Positions 17,259 through 25,300 of a stretch of DNA of 64,000 nucleotides are shown in pieces (position 1 is the first letter of the stretch; each line of letters opens with the position of its first letter). The DNA is taken from assembly GCF_004000865.1 (NCBI RefSeq), contig NZ_BIMB01000013.1, positions 1 through 64,000 on the forward strand, given 5' to 3'. The notes under the pieces are model-generated. The model was given only the letters and a program-made list of their open reading frames with translations. It did no database searches and was not told the origin of the DNA. Position numbers and translations under genes: made by a program. This DNA comes from Paenibacillus elgii NBRC 100335 (GTDB taxonomy: Bacteria; Bacillota; Bacilli; Paenibacillales; NBRC-103111).

Positions 17259-17286
17259 GACGGATTGGGCCCCGGGAAGTGTGACA
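17259..17286 (-). promoter_or_regulatory. ECF41-type promoter of the CMD-azoR operon
   Basis: On the minus strand TGTCACA (17280-17286) and CGTC (17259-17262) are separated by 17 bp. This matches the TGTCACA / CGTC elements described for ECF41 sigma factors. Confidence 0.7.
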
Positions 17287-17330
17287 ACATTTTTTTGGGA
17301 AAAGAAAAAATCAACAAACGGTCGGCGTCT

Positions 17331-17357
17331 TGTCGCATTGTCTCAGTTTGATACGTC
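17331..17357 (+). promoter_or_regulatory. ECF41-type promoter of the sigma gene
   Basis: TGTCGCA (17331-17337), 16 bp, then CGTC (17354-17357), 43 bp before the sigma-factor start. It differs from the TGTCACA consensus at one position and suggests positive autoregulation. Confidence 0.65.
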
Positions 17358-17399
17358 AATACTTATAGAGGCTTTTATTTTGGGCGAGGAGATTAAATC

Positions 17400-18269
17400 A
17401 TGAACGAACAAGTCGGATTGGCCAATACGTTCGAAGCATACCGGAATCACCTTCAAGCCGTGGCTTTTCGATTGCTGGGTTCATTGAGTGAAGCGGAGGA
17501 CGCAGTACAGGAGGCTTGGTTGCGTCTTAGTCGTGCGGATGGAAAAGGCATCGAGAACATGGGAGGTTGGTTGACCACCGTTGTTTCTCGTATATGTCTG
17601 GACATGCTACGATCGCGAAAATCCAGGCGCGAAGAATCGATAGAAACTCACTTGCCCGATGCTTTGACGAGCCAAGAGAATATCATCGATCCCGAACAAG
17701 AAGCCGTATTGGCTGATTCTGTTGGAATTGCCCTGCTCGTCGTGCTCGGTAATTTGAATCCTGCGGAACGCATCACGTTCGTGCTGCACGATGTCTTCTC
17801 CATGCCCTTCACCGAGATTGCTCCGATTGTAGGAAAGTCGGAGAGTGCAACAAGACAACTTGCGAGCCGGGCACGCCGCCGAATTCGCGGGGCGAAAGCC
17901 ATGCCGGAAGCCGACTTTGATCACCAACGCAACGTTGTTCAAGCTTTTCTCGCTGCGGCTCATTCAGGCGATTTCGATACTCTTGTAGCTGCTCTTGACC
18001 CGGACGTTATCCTTCGCGACGATCGTCAAACCGGATCTTCCAGAGTAACGCGAGGAGCCATCCCACTAGCGAAACAAGTTTCGGGACGTGCGCAGAAAGC
18101 AGCACAACTCGCCCTTGTGAACGGGCAAGTAGGAATTATTGCGGCTCCACGAGGCCGATTGCTCTATGTACTCCAATTTACAGTGAATCATGGAAAAATT
18201 ACCGAAGTCGACCTGATCTCCGATCCTGAACGCATCAGCCAGCTTGATCTGGCTGTGTTGGGTGATTGA
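17400..18269 (+). CDS. ECF sigma factor, SigJ/ECF41-like, with SnoaL-like C-terminal domain
   Basis: A protein of 289 aa. Sigma region 2 (about 12-78: FRLLGSLSEAEDAVQEAWLRL, WLTTVVSRICLDMLRSRKSRR) and region 4 (about 112-165: RITFVLHDVFSMPFTEIAPI, SESATRQLASRARRR) are followed by about 110 residues of SnoaL/NTF2-like fold (VVQAFLAAAHSGDFDTLVAA to the end). In this group the extra domain replaces an anti-sigma factor and modulates activity. The gene is divergent from a carboxymuconolactone decarboxylase gene, the hallmark ECF41 context, and near-consensus promoters face both ways. Confidence 0.9.
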   Translation: MNEQVGLANTFEAYRNHLQAVAFRLLGSLSEAEDAVQEAWLRLSRADGKGIENMGGWLTTVVSRICLDMLRSRKSRREESIETHLPDALTSQENIIDPEQEAVLADSVGIALLVVLGNLNPAERITFVLHDVFSMPFTEIAPIVGKSESATRQLASRARRRIRGAKAMPEADFDHQRNVVQAFLAAAHSGDFDTLVAALDPDVILRDDRQTGSSRVTRGAIPLAKQVSGRAQKAAQLALVNGQVGIIAAPRGRLLYVLQFTVNHGKITEVDLISDPERISQLDLAVLGD

Positions 18270-18294
18270 GGGTAGCATGCTTGATGACACAAAT

Positions 18295-18332
18295 AAAGCA
18301 GCTCTTATTTTTCATAAGAAGCTGCTTTATTT
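18295..18332. terminator. Bidirectional rho-independent terminator
   Basis: The stem AAAGCAGCTCTTAT / ATAAGAAGCTGCTTT, with A/T-rich tails on both sides, separates the convergent sigma-factor and MarR genes. Confidence 0.8.
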
Positions 18333-18333
18333 C

Positions 18334-18873
18334 TTAATCTACAGACAATCCATTGCCAAGGTGATTAGGATTTTGGGCCTGGTCTCCCTTCAGCCCTTGG
18401 TTTAGATGATCGATCATCTTCTGGGAAAACTTCAACACCGCCTGCAGCTCCGTTTCCGAAAACGAGTCCAAAGTACTTAAAAATCGGCGATCGATCTTTG
18501 CGTGCATCGCTTCGTGCGCTTCAAAAACGTGTCTGCCCTTGGACGTCAGACTGAAGTACACTTCTTTTTTGTTATCGTTCAGCCGGCTTCGCTTGATGTA
18601 TCCTTCCGCATGCAGCTTGGTGCTGATTTTCGTAATACCCGCTTTCGACAAGTTCATCTTTTCGGCAATGGACGTATTGTTAATCGGCTCGTGTTTGCCG
18701 ATGCACTCGATGACGTGAATGCTGGTCAAATTGTTCGGAAACGCGGCAAGTCCCAGCAACCGCGCCTGGTCGGCGAACTCATCCAACTCGGTTTCGACCG
18801 TTTGCTCGATCAAATGAGAAAAATGGAGAAACTGGCCGTAAATCAATCGCTTAAGTCCCTCGGAAGAATCCAT
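18334..18873 (-). CDS. MarR family transcriptional regulator
   Basis: A winged-helix regulator of 179 aa. The core shows NNTSIAEKMNLSKAGITKIS (recognition helix), LHAEGYIKRSRLNDNKKEVYF (wing) and LTSKGRHVFEAHEAMH, all standard for MarR proteins, which respond to small phenolic or oxidative ligands. ATG 18873 (MDSSEGLKRL) has AAAGG 8 nt upstream and is preferred over 18903. It is divergent from the PPOX-family flavoprotein gene at 19427 across a 550-bp gap that probably holds its operators. Confidence 0.88.
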   Translation of the reverse strand: MDSSEGLKRLIYGQFLHFSHLIEQTVETELDEFADQARLLGLAAFPNNLTSIHVIECIGKHEPINNTSIAEKMNLSKAGITKISTKLHAEGYIKRSRLNDNKKEVYFSLTSKGRHVFEAHEAMHAKIDRRFLSTLDSFSETELQAVLKFSQKMIDHLNQGLKGDQAQNPNHLGNGLSVD

Positions 18874-19426
18874 TGCGCATCCCTTTCCTTCGAAGTTTTC
18901 CAATTGATAGGTTTACACAAATAATATATCACAACCGGTCATCGTCTATCGCAGCAAACAGTCGAGAACGGCCACAAAATCTTTTCTTGTCCGGCACGCC
19001 GAGCCTTCGGCAATATTCACGGTCAAGCATCCATTCGTAGAAAGAAATTTCTCCCCCTGGCGAAATGATGCTTGCGCTCCGTCATCGGTCTATCGGGACC
19101 GTTCTAAAATTATTAACTAATAAACAAAAATTTAACACAGACGACAATGACAATCAATAGTGATACGTCATTCCGTCCATCATGTTCGATGCGGGACGGC
19201 CGTACTCACATCCTGTCACGAGTAGCTAATTTTTACTATAAGTGCTCTCATCTCTGCTCCTCCGTCTCCAATAAGGTTGATTGTTACACGAAATGAAAAA
19301 ATTGACAGACTCGCCTTATCCATTTATTATTTACTTGTTAATAATCATAAGCACATGCCAGCATTCATGTCGTCAATTGTACGGATAAGCATCGCTTGAA
19401 AACATCATTATTAAGGAGTGGTGGTA
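18874..19426. other. Long divergent regulatory region between marR and PPOX genes
   Basis: No supported gene. It contains the sigma-A promoter at 19302-19330 and, just upstream of marR, an AT-rich TTGATA / TATCA half-palindrome (about 18904-18931) that might be a MarR site. Confidence 0.4.
19302..19330 (+). promoter_or_regulatory. Sigma-A promoter of PPOX gene
   Basis: TTGACA (19302-19307) and TATTAT (19325-19330) are 17 bp apart. The AT-rich ACTTGTTAATAATCA that follows could hold a MarR operator. Confidence 0.7.
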
Positions 19427-20455
19427 ATGGAATTATTCGATCCAAAAACCGTGATCGACACGGTCGAAGCCCTCGAGGCGGTCGTGGGCGAGATTCCGCT
19501 TCTGATGACGTTAAAAGCAATCGACCATCTTGACGAAGGCGCACTACGTTGGATTGCGGCATCGCCACTTTTATTCGCCGGGTTCGGCGAGGGCGACCAG
19601 ATCGGAGTCACCTTAGGCGGTGGCGATTCCGGCTTTGTAACCGCCGATACGCACGAGCTTCGAGTGCCGGCCGCGATGCTCGACGACCCTACGCTAGCTC
19701 GACCCGGCACGGGTTTCGGTTCACTGTTCCTGCTTCCTGGCACTGGGGAGACGATGCGCGTCAATGGTCGGGTCGTCGATGTCATCGACGGTGAGATTCG
19801 CATTCGCGTTGAGGAGTGCTTTGGTCATTGCGCAAAGGCGCTGATCCGCTCCAATTTCTGGAAGGCTCTACCCGACGAGAGCCCGCCGCAGGACGCCGCT
19901 AACTTCGTTAGCGCCAGCCTCTTTATGGCGCTGGCGACAATCGATGCAAACGGCCGTGCCGACCTGAGCCCGAAGGGCGATCCAGCCGACAAAATGGCAC
20001 GTGTTGAGAACGGCTGCGTTTGGTTTGCCGATCGGCCTGGAAATCACCGTACGGACAGCTTCCATAACATCATCGCGCAGCCGCATGTCTCGGCATTGTT
20101 TTTGATCCCAGGATCGACGTATGTTGCCCGCGTCTCGGGAACCGCCCGGATTACGACTGACGAGGCAATACGTGCAAGCTTCGTCGTTCAGGGCAAGACG
20201 CCGGCGCTGGCTATCGCCATCGAAAGCAACAATATCGAATTGAGCCGGAGTCCCGCTCTCTTGCGTGCCAAGCTCTGGCCAGTGCCAGAGCCTACTCACG
20301 GTATCCAGCCGACAAAAATATTCCTCGAGCATATGAAGATGAACAAGAACAAGAGCTTGGAAGCGGAACTCGCGAGCGCAGCCATGTCGAAGCCCGGGTT
20401 TCAGGATCAGTTGGAGAAGGATCTGCAGAAGGAATACAAGGACAACCTCTACTAA
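19427..20455 (+). CDS. Pyridoxamine 5'-phosphate oxidase-family FMN-binding protein
   Basis: A protein of 342 aa with a PPOX-type split-barrel. The core from about residue 160 (NFVSASLFMALATIDANGRA, DLSPKGDPADKM, FADRPGNHRTDSFHNIIAQP, ALFLIPGSTYVARVSGTARI) matches the MSMEG_1061-like subgroup. The N-terminal part (GFVTADTHELRVPAAMLDD, RVNGRVVDVIDGEIRIRVEE) resembles a second, shorter barrel half. Such proteins bind FMN, F420 or haem. Codon use is more GC-rich than the flanking genes, hinting at acquisition. ATG 19427 has AAGGAG 8 nt upstream. Confidence 0.82.
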   Translation: MELFDPKTVIDTVEALEAVVGEIPLLMTLKAIDHLDEGALRWIAASPLLFAGFGEGDQIGVTLGGGDSGFVTADTHELRVPAAMLDDPTLARPGTGFGSLFLLPGTGETMRVNGRVVDVIDGEIRIRVEECFGHCAKALIRSNFWKALPDESPPQDAANFVSASLFMALATIDANGRADLSPKGDPADKMARVENGCVWFADRPGNHRTDSFHNIIAQPHVSALFLIPGSTYVARVSGTARITTDEAIRASFVVQGKTPALAIAIESNNIELSRSPALLRAKLWPVPEPTHGIQPTKIFLEHMKMNKNKSLEAELASAAMSKPGFQDQLEKDLQKEYKDNLY

Positions 20456-20557
20456 TCTGGCGGCTATCGTTTTGGGCCTTTCATTTGGGATATTTTCTCT
20501 TGCGCTTCCATGATGTTATAATGCATACGACAACGATGCGGAAAGGCCGTGATTGGC

Positions 20558-21312
20558 TTGTGTTTAATCTTGTTCGCTTACCGGATGCATCCCGTTTACC
20601 AACTCGTCATGGCCGCCAACCGCGATGAGTTTTACGCACGTCCGACGGCGCCGATTGATTATTGGACGGATCACCCTCATGTGTTGGCCGGACGGGATCT
20701 GCTCCGGAACGGGACGTGGATGGGCGTGACAAACAGCGGCCGATTCGCGGCCTTGACCAATTATCGCGATCCTGCAGAGCAAACCGAGGATAAGCGATCC
20801 CGCGGACAGTTGGTCTCCAGCTATTTGGTCGGGAACGAATCGCCCCAGGCTTACGCGGAACGCGCCGCCGCGAACGGACAGAATATCCGGGCTATAACTT
20901 GTTGGTTGGCGATCCCAACGAGCTGTATTATTATTCGAACATAGGTCATGAGATTCGAAAGCTCCAACCCGGTGTGTACGGCGTAAGCAACCATCTGCTG
21001 GACACCGATTGGCCGAAGGTAACGAAAGGGAAGAAAGAACTGGAATCGCAGCTCGAGGACGTTCGGGAAGACCGTGTCGATGCGTTGTTTGAACTGCTTG
21101 AGGACGCGGAGCCGGCACCGGACAATGCGCTGCCTGCCACCGGTGTGCCGCTACAGTGGGAGCGTCTCCTCTCTTCGATCTACATTCGGAGCGATCATTA
21201 TGGAACGAGAAGCTCTACGATTTTACTGATGACGAACAATAAGCTCCACTATGTCGAACGAACACGTTCCGGCGAACGCATCCAAGACCGCAGACATTCG
21301 ATTATGTTCTAA
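20558..21312 (+). pseudogene. NRDE-family (TANGO2-like) protein, frameshifted
   Basis: The first part encodes MCLILFAYRMHPVYQLVMAANRDE (split here: the N-terminal Cys and the NRDEF box are the family signature) and the second part LVGDPNELYYYSNI and YGTRSSTILLM. They are in different frames. The shift is at about 20884: inserting one G in ACAGAATATCCGG restores Q-E-Y-P-G-Y-N-L-L-V-G-D. TTG 20558 is taken as the start because it places Cys at position 2, as the Ntn-hydrolase-like fold requires; GAAAGG lies 11 nt upstream. The family is linked to haem and lipid handling. The gene is inactive if the deletion is real. Confidence 0.85.
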
Positions 21313-21320
21313 TCGCCACA

Positions 21321-21354
21321 AAGCCTCTCGAGATCGTCTCGAGAGGCTTTCTTT
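21321..21354 (+). terminator. Rho-independent terminator
   Basis: A perfect 13-bp stem AAGCCTCTCGAGA / TCTCGAGAGGCTT with a 3-nt loop and a TTTCTTTG tail closes the NRDE gene. Confidence 0.9.
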
Positions 21355-21433
21355 GTACCGCTGATTTAAAGGGGCCTGCTATGCAAATTCTCGCCATGCT
21401 CACCATATAGCCGAAAATCGTACCGGAGCCCTT

Positions 21434-21929
21434 GTTTCAATTCCTCATAGGTACGTTCTAAACTACAGGGAGTGCATCGAAGAATGAGAAAAATTCTATG
21501 TTTCAATTCCTCATAGGTATGTTCTAAACGTTCATCTCCGGCGGAAAGTCCGGATATTGCGCTAGTTTCAATCTCATAGGTATGTTCTAAACGACACATA
21601 CTTTGTATTCCAGTGCCATTATACGGAACAGTTTCAATTCCTTATAGGTACGTTCTAAACATAATAGCAAAAACGCCGGCTACCGGAATTTACCGAGTTT
21701 CAATTCCTTATAGGTACGTTCTAAACTGCAGTGCAGATCGGGAACCAAGCGCAGACTACGGCGTTTCAATTCCTTATAGGTACGTTCTAAACGATGCTGC
21801 TCAAGGTTATCCTGGTCAAACAGTGACAGAGTTTCAATTCCTTATAGGTACGTTCTAAACCCGAACGATCGATTGTTCCAGGAACGAACAAACGATATGG
21901 TTTCAATTCCTTATAGGTAAGTTCTAAAC
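21434..21929 (-). CRISPR. CRISPR array 3: 8 repeats
   Basis: Repeats start at 21434, 21500, 21565, 21631, 21697, 21763, 21831 and 21900. This array uses the variant end GTTCTAAAC, and most copies carry CTTATAGG in place of CTCATAGG. The copy at 21565 is shortened to 28 bp. Spacers are 36-40 bp. Leader and promoter on the right give minus-strand transcription. The consistent variant set marks it as a separately evolving array of the same repeat family. Confidence 0.97.
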
Positions 21930-22022
21930 CCATCAAACTCCCGTCGTTAAGCCATTTCTACATATCCCAGAATTATAAATCACCCAGAAAATACCATAAT
22001 CCCTTCTACCACGCTACTATCG

Positions 22023-22070
22023 TTGTCGTCGATCCCCCGGTATTTTTGCAGCATTGGGGGTCGACGACAA
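22023..22070 (-). ncRNA. CRISPR leader 3 stem-loop
   Basis: A 10-bp perfect outer stem TTGTCGTCGA / TCGACGACAA and a five-pair inner stem CCCCC / GGGGG with one bulged A. It is located 94 bp from the nearest repeat and just after the promoter. Confidence 0.75.
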
Positions 22071-22084
22071 AACAGCACAGTTAA

Positions 22085-22113
22085 ATTATATGCCTTCGTC
22101 CACCTTTTTCCAA
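22085..22113 (-). promoter_or_regulatory. CRISPR leader 3 promoter
   Basis: On the minus strand, TTGGAA (22108-22113), a 17-bp spacer and TATAAT (22085-22090) point into array 3. Further upstream (about 22176-22195) the 20-bp run GCACTTCTACCTTACCACAA is shared exactly with leader 4. Confidence 0.8.
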
Positions 22114-22317
22114 GGCCGAGATGATCACAACAACAGACCAGTTTCCAATAATACAATCGGTGGAAAAACCGTAGCACTTCTACCTTACCACAAACCTCTA
22201 AAATAATTCGCATCTTTTTTGATCCTTGACAATTAGACAATCGGTGCAAAAGGTAAGGAAAACGAGTTGCCTGTAACTGGAGTGAGCTCTCTAATCACTA
22301 TTCTCTCGCATACACAA

Positions 22318-22350
22318 AGAGCGCCCTTCGTTTGTCGGGCGCTCTTCTGC
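22318..22350 (-). terminator. Terminator of the DUF4132 operon
   Basis: The stem AGAGCGCCC / GGGCGCTCT, read on the minus strand and followed by TTTGTG, lies directly after the stop of the 1685-aa gene and before CRISPR leader 3. Confidence 0.75.
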
Positions 22351-22353
22351 ATG

Positions 22354-25300
22354 CTATAGCATCGCCAGGATGCTTGGATCCTTAATTTTGCTGTCTTCCG
22401 CCAGCAGCAGAAGCTTGGACATAATTTCTGCTGTGCGCGGATCGCTGTCGGCGAACGGCAGGAACAGGCGACCGCGGCTTTGCGAATGAACAGGCAGAAT
22501 GGTAAGCGCGCCTGTCCCTTTTTTATGCACGATGCCTGAGCCCATATGGACGGTGTATTCGCCAAGTTGGCCTGCAACATGCGCATGAGAGCCTTCCAGC
22601 CGCACATTTTCGACCTTCAGCAGCATGAGCAGCTCTTGGGCAATCGCGATGCGCATTTCCACGGTCGAATGACTGGCCTCCGGATCGACGCCGCCGGCGT
22701 GAGCTACGCTGACGACGAGGTCGATGTCGCGCATCACTTCCGAGAAAATCACCGGCGGCACTTCCGCCAGCTTGACCGCTTCCATCGTCTCGCGGTTGAA
22801 GAACTGCACCGTCTCCAAGGTTGGCGGTTCAATATCGGCCGGCGTAAACCAGTCGGCCATCGCATACATGCGGGCAATCAGGTTTTCCTTGTAGTACACC
22901 TTTTGCAGCCCTTCCTCGTAATCGACGGTCCACGTGCGGCCCCGCAACAAGGCTACCGTCCGCTGAGGCTGAACCTGATGGCCGGCGTAACGGCGGGATA
23001 CCGTAACCGCAGCCGTTTCATCAGCATTCAGACGGTAGTATTCGCGAAATACCTGCTTGAACGGCTGCTTGATCTGCCGCACAAACAAGTCCCGTTGAAA
23101 ATCGCTCCAGCGCCCGGACGCATAGAGATGAACCGGATGGGCAAGCAGCAGCTCGGCATCCGACTGCAGTGTCAGCAGGCTGCCGTCCGGCTGGCGCAGC
23201 GTGAATGCGTCCGCCCCTTGGTCCGGCTCTTGCAAATATCCGATAACGCCTTCCCCTGTCTCCGACCCTGCCGCATCGATCCAGACGAGATGGCGCACGA
23301 GCGGCGCAATGACCGGATTGCGAATGATCGCCCCAAGCTCTTGCGCGGTGAAGCGCGTGCCATTTTCCATCGCCTGCTCGAAGCTGAGCTTCGCACGGGT
23401 ATACTGATCCTTGAGCTCCTTTTGCGTCTCTTTCATGGCCAGTACCAGCCCATCCTTGCGCAGGGCAGCCGGTATGCTCTTCTGGGCTTTGCCGCCCTTC
23501 TCCACCTTCAGCTCCACTTGACCTTCATGATCAATTTCCAGCCAAAGCTTCGTGCCCTGAATATCTTGCGGGAAAAAATAAGCCGCGATTTCTCCGATTT
23601 TTTCAGCTTCAAGATCCCAGGTCATCCGATTGACATCGCCGTAGCCCGCATTGCGCGCCAAATTTTCGAGGGCTATGGCTCCGGCCTTTCCTTCGCTTTC
23701 GCGACGCTGAGCACCGAAATGCCTGCTTTCCGCCAGAAACTGCTGGATAAACTCATACCGCTCCAGCACTTCCCGCTTGTCTCCGACCGCGATTGGCAGC
23801 AAAGCATAGCTGAGCAGCTTGTCCTTATTTCGGGCAGAGCGGATGCCCTCCACCAGTTCCTGCTTGTCCAATTTCCCCAAGGTGGCATCGGCGAACAACT
23901 GCGCGCGGCGGTGCGAATTGCCGCCATCGGTAATATATTTGGCGCAGCTGTACAGCAGGTCAAAACGCTCTGCGCCGAGCGTTTCATACGCGCTTCTGAA
24001 CCAATCTCCGTCGAAGGCGCCGTCATTGAAGCTTTGCGGACTGATCGGCGAGAAGATCGCCACTTCCGTCTCCTTCTGCGCAGAGAAGGTTTCGTTAATA
24101 TGAGCGTGGAAATACCATGCCGCACTCTTTAAGCCCGACCAGCCCAGGTGCTGCTGAACGATATCAACCCATTGCGGCGCATACATGGCCGCTTCCAGCA
24201 AGCGCTGCTCGGTCAGATCCGTCTTTTCCAGCAAGGTGGCGAGCTTTGCCGCATCTTCGCCTTTGGCGGGATAACAGCATTTCAGCAGCGAGCTGAGCAC
24301 GGCCTTCTTTGTCAGGCTGCTATTGTAGACGTAACCGCGCTGGAACGTTTCCTTCCCCAATCCGGTCAAAATAGCGACAAAGAAGCGCATGCCTTCAAAT
24401 CGCTGAATCGCTGACGACAGCTTCGATACATCTGTCGGCAAATCGCCGCGGCGCGATTCGATTTCGACAATACGGCACACTGCCTGCTCCAATAGCGGCC
24501 TCACGCTCGGATCGCTTTCCAGCAGCGGCTTGCTCCAATTCGGATGCGTTAACAGGCGGATGAAATCTTTTGCCTGGTTCCCTGTCATCATTTCACGCAA
24601 AAGGACGCCGTCGCTGATCAGCCCCAGATGATGCGCACGCATATAAGAATCGACGGATAACGTAGCGCTGTCGGCGCCCTTTAACAGCCTGTAGCTGGCA
24701 TAAGCGGTGAAGAAATATTCCGTAAATTGCTCGTCACTTCGCGCGCATTGCTTTGCCCACATCAGCCACTGCCCCAGCAGGCTCGATCCCAAAGCCGGAA
24801 AGAGAGCTCCATCCTGCTGCCAATGAATGGTTCCTTCGTCCAGCTCCGCTCGCGGCAGCATACACTGCTCCACCGTCAGCCGTGCCCGCAATGAACGGTA
24901 GATGGCCATACAAACCGTAAAGCCTTCAGTCAAGTCGGCTTCGCGAAACAACAGTTGAATCAGCTGATCGGTTTTTCTCCTATGCTTGAGCTTTTCCAGC
25001 GCCTTGTCCAACTGCTGCGTTTTTGGCTTATCCTGCACATCCGCATAGAGCTCAGTGAACCACTGCTTTTCCGCGGCATAGCTGATCGTATGGTCCGCCC
25101 CTCCGAGCATAAAGACCAGCATGCGCATCGGCGTCAGCTGCAAATCCTGCGCAGCCTGGCGCCATACCTCCGGCAGCGGATAGCTGTCCAGCCTATCCTC
25201 GGCAGCCTCTTCGCCATCGGCTTTTTTTACCTTGGCCAGCCTGTACGTCTGATTGCCGAGCAGCACCTTTTCGGAATAGTTGTTGTAATATTGCGCTTCA

